A stretch of 17,453 nucleotides of DNA from the NCBI GenBank assembly GCA_937894515.1, contig CALCRH010000303.1:1-17453 (forward strand), read 5' to 3'. Positions within the stretch are counted from its first letter, which is position 1; each line of letters opens with the position of its first letter. The notes under the pieces are model-generated. The model saw nothing but the letters and a program-made list of their open reading frames with translations. It searched no databases and was not told where the DNA came from. The DNA comes from an uncultured Clostridia bacterium (GTDB lineage: Bacteria; Bacillota; Clostridia; Oscillospirales; Oscillospiraceae). Below, in pieces: positions 1-9,200 of this stretch. Both the position numbers and the translations under genes were made by a program.

Positions 1-113
1 TATTTGCCTATGGCCTCGACGATGACCTCCGTGCCATTGGTCGTGACCGTTCCGTCCGCCCACGTTGACGCACCCGCCAACAGACCCAAAGCCAAGAACG
101 CGCTCTTCTTCAT
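1..113 (-). CDS. Start of a secreted protein (partial, runs off the window)
   Basis: The first 37 codons of a minus-strand gene are visible; the rest lies beyond base 1. The peptide starts MKKSAFLALGLLAGASTWAD, a clear signal peptide with two lysines, a hydrophobic core and a likely cleavage after the Ala-rich end. It is followed by a Thr/Val-rich, beta-prone stretch. The start is fixed by a strong ribosome site, GGAGGGG (bases 121-127), 7 nt upstream of ATG. A TTGACT-18-TATGAT promoter lies at 141-170. The gene diverges from the XylR-like regulator at 238 and is its most obvious target. Mature function cannot be told from so little; Kiritimatiellota/Lentisphaerota often have such exported proteins beside XylR-type regulators. 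Confidence 0.7.
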   Translation of the reverse strand, partial: MKKSAFLALGLLAGASTWADGTVTTNGTEVIVEAIGK

Positions 114-140
114 TCCTTTGCCCCTCCATTGTTTTTCGCT

Positions 141-170
141 ATCATAACATTCGACTTCGCCATCAGTCAA
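141..170 (-). promoter_or_regulatory. Promoter for the secreted-protein gene
   Basis: On the minus strand TTGACT (165-170) is followed by an 18-bp spacer and TATGAT (141-146). The predicted transcription start is near 134, giving a short leader of about 20 nt that contains the GGAGGGG ribosome site. The first 15-bp repeat (178-192) ends only 7 bp upstream of the -35 box, where an AraC-type activator would contact polymerase. Confidence 0.55.
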
Positions 171-177
171 CCAATCC

Positions 178-215
178 TTGACAATTCAAGCAGTATTGAT
201 TTGACAATTCAAGCA
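178..215. repeat. Two identical 15-bp direct repeats, probable operator of the XylR-like regulator
   Basis: TTGACAATTCAAGCA occurs at 178-192 and again, without a mismatch, at 201-215, a period of 23 bp (about two helical turns). Each copy contains the inverted pair TTGA-N4-TCAA. They sit between two divergent promoters: next to the -35 of the secreted-protein gene and overlapping the -35 of the regulator's own candidate promoter. That placement suits activation of one gene and autorepression of the other. Binding by the neighbouring regulator is inference. Confidence 0.6.
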
Positions 216-230
216 TGGATGTTCTATACT
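201..230 (+). promoter_or_regulatory. Candidate promoter of the XylR-like regulator
   Basis: TTGACA (201-206), an 18-bp spacer and TATACT (225-230) form a good sigma-70 match. The predicted transcription start is at about 237, immediately before the ATG at 238, so the mRNA would be leaderless or nearly so. No Shine-Dalgarno sequence precedes that ATG. The -35 lies within the second 15-bp repeat, so a protein bound there would block this promoter. Confidence 0.45.
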
Positions 231-237
231 TATTTCC

Positions 238-1404
238 ATGAAAACCGTCTTGCTCTTCCAATCTTCCCTCAGTCAAGCCAACCGAAGCAAGTTTGACGGC
301 GTCTACCTGTACGCCCAACAGTGCGGCTGGCGGATTCAAAGCATCCAATACGGATTAGCCGCCAAGACGCGCCGTCCGCAGGCGCACATCACCCGTTCGG
401 AAGACGTTGCTCCGCTCTTGGACTTCTGGAGGCCTGACGGCTGCATCGTCGAAGGCGGCGAGGGGCTTGACGATGCGCCGATGCCCGCGAACTTCGGACG
501 GATCCCCGTCGTTTTCCTGGACCGTCCGAAGGGATACGGATACCGCACCATCTACAGCGACGGGGATGACATCGGACGTCGCGCGGCCCGCGAGCTGATG
601 ACGCTCGGGCTCAGTCATTTCGCCTTCATCGGCTGGTGGGTAAAACGTTTCTGGAGCGAAACGCGCGGCAGGGTGTTTGCGAAAGCGCTCGCCGACAGCG
701 GCTACGACTGCGACCGCTTCGACCTTGCCGACGACGACGCCATACCGAACCTCTCCTTGCAACAGTGGATCAAGAGCCTTCCCCGTCCCTGCGGGATCTT
801 CTCGGCAAACGACCTGGTCGCATCGCGATTCGTCTTCGCGGCGAACGAAATGGAATTCGGCATTCCCGATGACTTTGCCGTCCTGGGCGTGGACAACGAC
901 GAGGAACTCTGCGAAAACGCGGCCGTTTCGCTGAGCAGCATCCCGCAGGACTGTCTCCGCGCCGGATTCAGGGCCGGCGAGTTGCTTGACAAGGCGATGC
1001 GCCATCGCCTCCCAAGGACCCTGGCCCTGCCGTTTGGCGCCTTGCCGACAGTCCACCGCGCGTCCACGCGAATCTTCAGGCGAAAGGACAAGCGGCTGAC
1101 GTGCGCATTCGAATTCATCCGCCGCCAGGCCTGCTCGCCGGATATCACCGTCGGCGCCGTGGCCCGCGAGGCCGGCTGCTCGCGCCGTCAACTGGACGTC
1201 CTTTTCCAGAATCTCGTCCAGCGAACCGTTCTTGAAGAAATCCACGACCAGCGGATCAGCCGGGCCAAGGCGTTGCTTGCATCCCGGCGGCTCCGTTTGT
1301 CCGAAATCGCCGATCAATGCGGCTACCATTCCGCCAGTGACTTCTCGCGCGCCTTCAAACGCATGACCGGACGTTCCCCGTCAGGTTTCCGTTCGGCCGA
1401 TTGA
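238..1404 (+). CDS. XylR-type transcriptional regulator (sugar-binding-like domain plus AraC HTH)
   Basis: A cytoplasmic DNA-binding regulator of 388 residues, the usual length for the XylR branch of the AraC family. Residues 1-275 look like a LacI/periplasmic-binding-protein-type effector domain: MKTVLLFQSS is the first strand, and FSANDLVASR (188-197) and LGVDNDEELC (216-225) match the conserved late strands. Residues 285-385 form an AraC DNA-binding domain with two helix-turn-helix units (ITVGAVAREAGCSRRQL and RLSEIADQCGYHSASDFSRA) and the family ending near SPSGFR. The start at 238 fits the first strand of the domain although no ribosome site precedes it. It probably senses a sugar and controls the divergent secreted-protein gene through the repeats at 178-215; the ligand is unknown. 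Sequence style points to Kiritimatiellota/Lentisphaerota, unlike the genes right of 2200. It ends 20 nt from the convergent beta-helix gene, with no visible terminator between them. Confidence 0.85.
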   Translation: MKTVLLFQSSLSQANRSKFDGVYLYAQQCGWRIQSIQYGLAAKTRRPQAHITRSEDVAPLLDFWRPDGCIVEGGEGLDDAPMPANFGRIPVVFLDRPKGYGYRTIYSDGDDIGRRAARELMTLGLSHFAFIGWWVKRFWSETRGRVFAKALADSGYDCDRFDLADDDAIPNLSLQQWIKSLPRPCGIFSANDLVASRFVFAANEMEFGIPDDFAVLGVDNDEELCENAAVSLSSIPQDCLRAGFRAGELLDKAMRHRLPRTLALPFGALPTVHRASTRIFRRKDKRLTCAFEFIRRQACSPDITVGAVAREAGCSRRQLDVLFQNLVQRTVLEEIHDQRISRAKALLASRRLRLSEIADQCGYHSASDFSRAFKRMTGRSPSGFRSAD

Positions 1405-1424
1405 CATCCGCCAGCGGACCGGCC

Positions 1425-3515
1425 TTACCTGACGAGCCAGAGAGACCCCTTGCGTTCGAACTTCGGCTCGCGGTACTCGAAGCAGCCGATGTCCACGCGC
1501 CTGACGAAGCGCGGCGAACCGATCAGGTCAAAGAGTCCGATGCCCTCGACCGACGACGTATTGTAGCCGGCGTTGAGCAGCGGGGACTCGGCCGTCAGGC
1601 GGTAGTCGCCGTTCTCCGCGTCGGCGAAGAGCGGCGCATCCGTCGTGAGACAGGTGTCGTTGAGCGCGACCGGGGCGGCGCAATTCACGAAACAGGCGGC
1701 GAGTTCGGCGTCCGTCGCCGCATTGTCGACGTTGCGGTAATTCAGCAGACGGCAGAAGACGAGCTGGCTGTCCGACGCGGGCGTGGCGCGCATCGTGTTG
1801 TCGAAGAACGCGCAATTGACGATCTGCGGCAGCTGGTCGTTGCGCTCGTAGAGCATCGTGCCGCCCGAGATGTTGGAGTCATTGCCCGCCACCGTGCAGT
1901 TCACGAGCTTGACGCCGCCGTAGAGCCCGATCGGCGCACTGCCGGATCGATTCGCCGTATTGCAGCCCGTGATCAGGCAGTTCTCGACGACAATCGCCGC
2001 GGTGGCGGCCTTCTGGAAGAGCAGCAGGCTTCCGCCGCAGTTCACCCATATGTTCGTGGTATCCACGCTGCAGGCGCCGCCGACGAGCGTGCAGTTGCGC
2101 ACCACGCCGTTGAAAAGCGCCACGTTGCCGCCTCCGGCCGCCCAGGCGTTGATCGTCGAGCCGTTCTTGATGATGCAGTTCTTGACGGTGATATTGTTGG
2201 AAGAGTCCACATAGATGTCGTTGCCCTCTTCACAGCGGTTCTCGGCGAAGGAACAGTTCTCGATGGTCGAGTTGTTCCACCCGCAATAGATCGCACCGCC
2301 CTCCTCATCGGCGTAGTTGTCGTAAAAGTCGCAGTAGCTCACCTTCATGTGGTGCCCGCCCATAAACACGGCGCCGCCTCCGGTGTCCTCATCGTTTCCT
2401 GTTACCGTATTGTAATTGTGCCGAGATGCCCCCGCGGTGTTGGAGATCATATTGAAATTTTTGATCTCGCTGTAGTTGGAATTGCCCGAGGCTTCGGAGG
2501 AATAGATGGCGCCGCCGTCGTCGAGCGCATAACAGCCGACGATGTTACTGCGGTCCCCCATGGTGCTGGCGGAGGCGTTGCCGTTGCCGTTGCAGACGGT
2601 ATTGGCACCCGCGATGAATATGAAACCGCCGTCTCCGCCGGCGTTGCAGTGATAGGCGTCACATTTTCTGAAAGTCATCTCGATGTAATCGCCTTTGCTG
2701 TAGATCGCGCCGCCGTCCGAGGAGGCATAGCAATCGGTGAATTCGCAGTTGACGAAATGATACTTGCCTTTTTTACCGTGAATGTCACGTTCAAAATGGA
2801 GGGCACCGCCGTCTGCGGAATGACAATTGATGAATTTACAGTTGTTGAACTGAGAGTCCGTGCCTTCTCTGCCAAAAGACTCGGTCGTCACGCACGCGCC
2901 GTATGAGGTGGCGGAGCAGTTCTCGAAGGTGACGTTGTCGAGATGTATCGAGCAGGGAGCGAAGACGTCGTCCTGTTCGACATATGCCCCGTACGGATCA
3001 CCGTGCACATAGATGATACCGTAACTGCCGCACTCGCAATCCTTAAAGGTGACGTTGCGGATGTTGACACCGCCCTCGTAGGAATGGATCGGATGGGAGA
3101 TCTTGTTTTTGAAGGTCAGCGTGCCGCCGGAAATGCTGATGTTGCTTTGCGGCAGCCAACGGGTATACGCCATATCCGTCACCGTCCATGTGTGGCCATT
3201 GAGATTGATCTCAACGTCGGCGGACTGGTAATGCGGAAAATCGTTTGTGGTGATATCCTTGTAGAGTTCGATTCGAATAACAGAGAGAGAGCCACTGAAA
3301 TCACCGTCATCATTGAACAAGTCGTTTTCCTCGATCTCCTCTTTCGTCAGATAGCCCGATACCTTGTGGCCCCAATCGAGGTCCATTTTGGAACCGATGT
3401 TGAAGAGCATGGTATAATAGCCGAGCGACTCTTCTTTTTCCGCCAAACCGGGAATGACGGGGAAACACACGAAAAGCACGATAACGGCAAGCAATACCGC
3501 CAAACAACGTTTCAT
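1425..3515 (-). CDS. Secreted right-handed beta-helix protein, possibly chimeric
   Basis: 696 residues from the ATG at 3515, chosen because AAAGGAG lies 8 nt upstream and the protein then opens with a signal peptide (MKRCLAVLLAVIVLFVCFPV, cleavage near residue 25). A longer reading from 3596 would bury that signal. Residues 100-450 carry beta-helix coils: repeated 'NC.F..C.A..GGAIY' units such as DGGAIYS near 268 and 334, and many Asn-Cys ladder positions, as in polymorphic outer-membrane-like adhesins and pectate-lyase folds. Residues 450-640 continue as a different style of beta-helix. The C-terminus (640-696) contains SPLLNAGYN and VDIGCFEY, the ending seen in choice-of-anchor-Q proteins of Bacteroidota and Kiritimatiellota. 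GC content falls from 41 to 27 per 60 bases across 2160, near residue 452, so the two halves may come from different genomes. It is last in the operon, 91 nt after the previous gene. A surface or adhesive role is likely; no catalytic residues are recognisable. Confidence 0.7.
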   Translation of the reverse strand: MKRCLAVLLAVIVLFVCFPVIPGLAEKEESLGYYTMLFNIGSKMDLDWGHKVSGYLTKEEIEENDLFNDDGDFSGSLSVIRIELYKDITTNDFPHYQSADVEINLNGHTWTVTDMAYTRWLPQSNISISGGTLTFKNKISHPIHSYEGGVNIRNVTFKDCECGSYGIIYVHGDPYGAYVEQDDVFAPCSIHLDNVTFENCSATSYGACVTTESFGREGTDSQFNNCKFINCHSADGGALHFERDIHGKKGKYHFVNCEFTDCYASSDGGAIYSKGDYIEMTFRKCDAYHCNAGGDGGFIFIAGANTVCNGNGNASASTMGDRSNIVGCYALDDGGAIYSSEASGNSNYSEIKNFNMISNTAGASRHNYNTVTGNDEDTGGGAVFMGGHHMKVSYCDFYDNYADEEGGAIYCGWNNSTIENCSFAENRCEEGNDIYVDSSNNITVKNCIIKNGSTINAWAAGGGNVALFNGVVRNCTLVGGACSVDTTNIWVNCGGSLLLFQKAATAAIVVENCLITGCNTANRSGSAPIGLYGGVKLVNCTVAGNDSNISGGTMLYERNDQLPQIVNCAFFDNTMRATPASDSQLVFCRLLNYRNVDNAATDAELAACFVNCAAPVALNDTCLTTDAPLFADAENGDYRLTAESPLLNAGYNTSSVEGIGLFDLIGSPRFVRRVDIGCFEYREPKFERKGSLWLVR

Positions 3516-3545
3516 CCCGCTCACTCCTTTCTTGTTTGTTTTAAA

Positions 3546-3572
3546 GCCCTTGGCAGTGGAAACGGCAAGGGC
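3546..3572 (-). terminator. Intercistronic hairpin, possible attenuator
   Basis: On the minus strand GCCCTTG and CAAGGGC can pair around a 13-nt loop, followed by TTTAAAA. It lies in the 91-nt gap between the 880-residue protein gene and the beta-helix gene, just before the latter's ribosome site. The T tract is weak, so partial termination or mRNA processing is as likely as full termination. Confidence 0.35.
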
Positions 3573-3606
3573 AAAAGGCAAACCGTTCTTTTTCATACCG
3601 CTTTCA

Positions 3607-6249
3607 TCATCCCTCTGCGTCTATGGCTTTTTTACGCTTTTTGGTAATAAACCAGGTGATCAGCGTGCCAAACCCGCCGCCCGCCACGGCGCCGACGACC
3701 AGCATACCCACCGGAGAAATATCCGAGAACACGCTCGCCCCCTGCGAGGGAACGGTGCTTTTTTCCATCTTATACCCGAGGTAGACTTCTCCGATGGAAT
3801 CGTCTTCCTCGGTGAGACCGTAGTAGTACTGCAGGTCGTACGGAGCACCTTCGTTGAATTTCTTGACCGCGGTGAACCCTTCGCCATCCGAACCGTTGCG
3901 TCCGATCTCGCCCGCGTCGGAGGTCACCATGAACGCTCCTTCGGGAATGGGGTTCCCCGCACGCGGATCGTTCGCGGCATACAGCGCCACCCATTCACGG
4001 CTGGCGCCGGTCAGCGTCCAGTTGGCAATGTCGCCGATACCGTATTTGAGGATATCGGTCGTCGTGTTGCCGTCAACGTCCTTTGTTTCGGAAGCCCTTG
4101 CCTGATCCTGCTGTGTCAGGAGCGGATTTTTCACACCGTAGTAGTAAATATAATCCCACTCTTCGCTTTTGCCGCCGTCGGCTTTCTCGTCGAACAACTG
4201 TTCATGGTTACACATGACACGCGGAATGTCGATATACGGCGCATTCGCTCTTTCGGCGTCTCTCAAATTCGAAAAGGTGATGATCATGGAAATGATGAAC
4301 GCGGCGATCGTAATGACGTTCAGCACGGTGAGAATGGTACCGATACTGCCGGCACAGATGAACGCTCCGAGAGATCTGCCGAAACAACCGGTGTAAGTCT
4401 CTATGCTCTCAGTTCCGAGATTGGCAAGTGTTCTTTGGAGGACCGTACTTCTGAGTAACTGCGTCACTGATCCCTCCATAATTATATTGTTCAGCGAAAC
4501 GCCGAACATGGTTATCGGTCCCCCGGAGAGGTTTGCCGCTTGAAAAGCCAGATGCATTTTGAGCGCCATACCGAGCACTGCGCCGGTCAGAATTGCCGCG
4601 GTGGCACCGGAGGCGATCGCCACACATTTGGCGATCTTGTACGCTTTTTGGTGGGCTGCCTGTTCCGGAGACAGAGGGAACTGCTTGGTCTTCAAGACCG
4701 CGTCATCCGTCAAAGCGATGCCGCTGTCTTTTTCGTACAGAGAACGGTCAACGTTATAATAGACCGAAACGGTGTCGGTGAGTTTGATCTCTTCTTCGCC
4801 GTCCTCGCGCGTAGCGTTGAGCCGTTTAAGAGTCAGTTCTTTATTGAAATTCAAAATTTCCGTGCTGGTCGCAACGGAGGTGACAAACTGGGTAAAGCCC
4901 GTCTTCAGCATGGCGCGCTGTCCGGGGGACATCAGAAGGATGAGCGGATATATATCGGATCTTTTATAGCTGTCCTTCTCGGTGTTCACGTGATTGAGGT
5001 TGTGATAGGTCATCAGTTCATAAAGGTTTTGATATTGACGCTCGGTACTGTTTTTAATCTTGTATCCCGTGTATTCGCACTCGGTAAACGCCGCGTAAAG
5101 CGTCCGTCCGGTGGTGTAGCGTTCCTTATCTTCCACCTCGAGACCGTCGAAATACGTATTATAGTCATTGATCGCCTTCACCGTTTTGAGATCGGCAGCC
5201 GAGAGGTCTATATCGATCTTGCCTTCTGCAAGATCCTTAGCAAGTTGTTTGACGTCTTCCGTATGCGTTGCTTGGATCTCCTCTTCGGTTTTCCCTTCAT
5301 CTTCCGCGAGCATGGTGGCTAAATCGCTCAGATCATCCATCATGGCTTCCATTGTTTCGGTGAACTTGAATTGGTTTTTTGTGTAGAACCGGAGGTCTTC
5401 CTGCATTTCGGGAAGCGAATTGAGGAGGTCGTCGACGTAGTTGTCGAACTCGTGATAGTCGTCGGATTCGTCGATCATTTTCAAGAAAACGGGATGCTCC
5501 AACCCTTCGAAGTAATTGTTGCCGGGACCGATGTTCTTCTTTCTGGCATAGGTGTCCGCGCACGCCAGCATCAGGGCGTTTTGGATGGAACAAACCAGGT
5601 CGACGTTGGCTTGCATGAGGAAATTCGTCATCTTTTCCCGACACGCGGCTTCTTCTTTTGAGTTTTCGCCATAGGATTCGGTGCCCATATCCTTGAAAAA
5701 CTCCGACACCGTCTTTTTTGAATCGTCTTCATACAGCATATCGAATATGCCTTTGGCATAGACGGCGCGTTCGGTGTTTGCCGCAAGGTTCTCGTTATAT
5801 TCCCGCACGGCGGTGAGCATATCATCCACCAAAAGTTCCGCCTTTTCGCGCACCTCATCGAGAAACTTATCGTATTCCTCGTAGGACCAGCCGCCGCGCA
5901 TATTCATCGCTTTGATGGAGGTGACCGCGAGATTCGGGTTGGTCGTGGTCGCGTAGCAGAGCCACGTTTTCACCTTCGTGCTCGAATAGATGGGCGTTTC
6001 GAACACGGTGTACTTTCTGTACTTTCCGGGATCATTCTCATCGACCGTCGCGGCGGTGGCTTCGTCCGCCTTATCCTGCGCCGCTTTGAGGGTGTCCGCC
6101 GTGACGACGATGACCTCACGGACGTACTTCTTTTCTCCCTCGGCGGCGTAAGCCGTCAAGGTGAAGTTTGCCATAAGCGTCATGACGAGCATGACGGCAA
6201 TGGCTTTAAAGATCAAACTGTACCGACTGAACGTTTTTCTTTCTTCCAT
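3607..6249 (-). CDS. 880-residue membrane-anchored surface protein, paralogue of the giant upstream protein
   Basis: An exported protein with no family name that I recognise. Order: signal peptide ending near AYAA (residue 36); a beta-rich stretch containing KTWLCYATTTNPNLAVTSIK (94-113); a long acidic alpha-helical ectodomain (about 120-480); the conserved block VSVYYNVDRSLYEKDSGIAL (494-513); membrane segments near 538-562 and 628-658, separated by a loop with several arginines; an outer region with WVALYAANDPRAGNPI (753-768) and VYLGYKMEK; then a C-terminal TM (847-868) and a basic KKRKK tail. Charges fit both large domains outside and the tail inside. The same order and several of the same blocks occur in the 1925-residue protein encoded 5 nt upstream, so they are paralogues. 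The ATG is preceded by GAGGGG at 8 nt. No LPXTG motif or enzyme motif is visible. Role inferred only as a surface structure. Confidence 0.75.
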   Translation of the reverse strand: MEERKTFSRYSLIFKAIAVMLVMTLMANFTLTAYAAEGEKKYVREVIVVTADTLKAAQDKADEATAATVDENDPGKYRKYTVFETPIYSSTKVKTWLCYATTTNPNLAVTSIKAMNMRGGWSYEEYDKFLDEVREKAELLVDDMLTAVREYNENLAANTERAVYAKGIFDMLYEDDSKKTVSEFFKDMGTESYGENSKEEAACREKMTNFLMQANVDLVCSIQNALMLACADTYARKKNIGPGNNYFEGLEHPVFLKMIDESDDYHEFDNYVDDLLNSLPEMQEDLRFYTKNQFKFTETMEAMMDDLSDLATMLAEDEGKTEEEIQATHTEDVKQLAKDLAEGKIDIDLSAADLKTVKAINDYNTYFDGLEVEDKERYTTGRTLYAAFTECEYTGYKIKNSTERQYQNLYELMTYHNLNHVNTEKDSYKRSDIYPLILLMSPGQRAMLKTGFTQFVTSVATSTEILNFNKELTLKRLNATREDGEEEIKLTDTVSVYYNVDRSLYEKDSGIALTDDAVLKTKQFPLSPEQAAHQKAYKIAKCVAIASGATAAILTGAVLGMALKMHLAFQAANLSGGPITMFGVSLNNIIMEGSVTQLLRSTVLQRTLANLGTESIETYTGCFGRSLGAFICAGSIGTILTVLNVITIAAFIISMIITFSNLRDAERANAPYIDIPRVMCNHEQLFDEKADGGKSEEWDYIYYYGVKNPLLTQQDQARASETKDVDGNTTTDILKYGIGDIANWTLTGASREWVALYAANDPRAGNPIPEGAFMVTSDAGEIGRNGSDGEGFTAVKKFNEGAPYDLQYYYGLTEEDDSIGEVYLGYKMEKSTVPSQGASVFSDISPVGMLVVGAVAGGGFGTLITWFITKKRKKAIDAEG

Positions 6250-6254
6250 GTTGA

Positions 6255-9200
6255 TTACCCCTCTTTACCGACTTTGCCGGGTTTTTTCTTTTTGCGATAT
6301 AGGATAAAAACTGCGGCGAGCCCGATCACAAAGATGCCGGATAAGGTCGCTATTACGACCACGTTGCTTTCGGTGAACACCGAGCCGCTCAGTTCCGCCT
6401 CGGCGCGTTCCGCGGGCGTTTCATACCGCACGAACGGAATGTTGCCCGCATTGGTCATCCGCAATCCGCAAAGGCTTTCGGCATTGCCGAACGTGGAGAC
6501 CGCGAAAATCTTCGTGGAATCCGTCACCGGAACGGGCAGATTGTCGTCACAGCCGAAACTGCATCCCGCCCAGTAGATATCCTTTGTTTTTAAGCCGTAA
6601 TCCACGCGGAACTGTTGCATCCAACTGTCGCTTCTCGGCTCAAAACCGACGTTGGTGATGGCGTATTCCTTGGACCAATTCAGTTTCGCCGTGTCGTTTG
6701 CATTGGTATACTCATCCGTGCAGAGCATCGTTACGTATTCGTTCAGTTCGGCTGAACAACCGGCAAGGACGGCAAAGACCTGCTCCTTGAACGTTTTATC
6801 CTCGTTTTGGGATTTTTTGATGTCCAGATGTTCCCAATCAAAATGTTCCCAATCGACGTGTTCCTTATCCTCGATCTCACTCCATAGGATCATCTCGGGA
6901 TCGCTTCCGTCGGTGGTGTAGATGTACACGCCGTCTTTGCCCGCCCCTTCCAGCAGGAGCGGTTTATCGTTGACGCGCTCATATTTCATATTGTTGAAAA
7001 CATAGGTGGCGCCCAGATCGTCGGCGGACAGGCGGATGTCTTTGAGGGCAAGCCGCGGATCGGAGGTGCGCTTGGCGCCGAGCGTGACGACCGTGTTGCG
7101 GTTTTTGGAAAGGTTGCCTTCCGCAAGGTCGAAATCGATCATATAGGGGCATCCCTTGGCACCGAGTTTCGCGGCGGTCAACAACATATCGCCGTCATAC
7201 GAAACGCCTTCGGCAACTTCGAGGTCCATGATGTAACTTTCGTTGTTTTTGCCGGTTTCATCGAGATCGCGTTGCAGGCACAGATACGCCGATACGCCGA
7301 GCCAGTCATTGCGTATGAAGAAGGGTTCCATCGTATCGTCCAATTGGGCGTAATATTCCGCCGCGCCGTTTCCGGCAAGAGCCGATTCATCCGCCGTCTG
7401 CGAGCTTGCCGTCGTTCGTGCCAAACGAACTTCCACCCGATTGATCGGTGTGCCGCTGTGCGTCGTGTAGGTGGCAAGACCGCGGTAGGTTGTGCCGATG
7501 ATCGTCTCCGCATACGCGCCGGTATTGTCAAACACATCTGTGGACGCCATACCTTTTTTCCCGTAGGTAACGGCAACAGCCGACTGTCTGAATATCGTCG
7601 TTTTGAGAGTCGGATCGTAAAGCGGCAATTTGAGGGATTTTCCCAATTCCCGCCTTTGATATTCCTGCTTGACTATGCGCACGCCTCCCAGTGCCTGTGC
7701 CACGTCGTCGGTATAGGTCACCGACACCAGATAACAGCGGTCATCGTATTTCTTGTATTTCGCGTCCTGTTGGTAGGTATCAAAATAGATCATCGAACGG
7801 TTGTTTGCCAGGTCTCTGTAGACGTTGCCCAAGGTCGTGATCGGTTCGTCGAGATTGACGATCTCCACGCCGTTGGAAAGCGCACTGTAACGCGCCTCAT
7901 TATAGGAGGTTTTTCCCGTCATGCTTCCGCAAAGCGCCACGTTGGAAACATAGGCTCCCCGCGTGCGGGGTCCCGTGCCGTTGCGGTAGTAGATGTACAG
8001 CGAACCGCTCCCGTAATATTCGGTGCCGGAGACGCATTCGGTATCCTTATTCATCCCGAGCCCGATATCATAGGATGTCTGCAATTCGCCCTTATCGTCG
8101 TAGGTATCGTAATAGTACTGGCAGAGGTCGTGGACGCTGTGCCAGTTGTAGCCGAGATACTCGTTCGTAAGCAGCTCGGATTCGCCTTCCGCCGTGAGCC
8201 GTTTTAAGTTATCACAGCCTTTTGCACGGGAATTCGTGGGCGGAAGAGCCGAGGTCGTGCTGAAAACCACGTCCTCAAGCTTGATGGGTCCGGCATCCGA
8301 CTGCGGACCGCAGGCATACAGCGCCCGCGGCAGAAGACGAACGGGATACGGCCAGGTAAATGACCCGTATTCGGATGCTTGGGCGGTGAAATAGGTGTGG
8401 CTGAAACGGATCAGGCGTTGATCCGAGCCTCCGCCGCTGCCGTAGTAGCTGCCGTCGCCCTGCGTGAAGACTTCGCAGGAACAGTAGCCGTCGCTCGTTA
8501 AAAAGAGGTTTTGCGGCAGGGAGTCGCTCTTTTCCTCGCCGGTGAATACGGCAAGGTCGGTCAGCGCCCGCTTCGGATTGTGTGTGCCGATATACCCTAT
8601 GCGTGTCACATCCGCATTGTCGTTGAAAAGACCGGGCGTGAGGTTTTCGCCGAACAGGTTACAACCGTAGGCGTTTTTGGCGTAAGTCGCCATACAGTAC
8701 TCACTCGTTTCGGATGAACTGAACAGATCCTCCGAGCCGGAGAAGAACGCCATTCCCGCAAGATAGGTATTGCTGCTGTAATCGACCGTGCTGTCCCGCT
8801 CGGATTTGAAATAAACGTAGCAGTGCTTATCAAAACTGTGTTTTTTGTCGGTCGTGGCAACGTTTTCCTGACGGTCCCAGCTGTTGAAATCCAGCGCCAC
8901 ACCGCCGAAATAGCAGATGACCTCCGCGTCCTCCGGCACATCACCGAGACTCATGGTATAATTGAGCCCGGATGCCAGCACAGGATCTCCCACCGCAGGC
9001 GATTTGGAACAGTACAGCCCGTAGGAGAAACCGGTCGTCTTTCGCTTCGATTCCGCGTCCTCGCAGGTGAGTTGCGGCACCTTGCGCATATTCTCATCCA
9101 TGATGATGTTGTTATACTCATTGTCGCCGTAACGGATGGTTTTCTCCGTAGTGGCATACGCGGCGCGGATATCGGTGATGGCGTTTGAGGGGTCGTTGGT

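Noticed and set aside
355..1329. A 324-codon open frame on the minus strand
   Set aside because: It is antisense to the XylR-like regulator, whose domains are clear.
1401..2906. A 501-codon open frame on the plus strand
   Set aside because: It mirrors the beta-helix gene. Its Val/Ala/Arg/Gly-rich sequence is typical of the antisense frame of GC-rich DNA, and no ribosome site or domain is visible.
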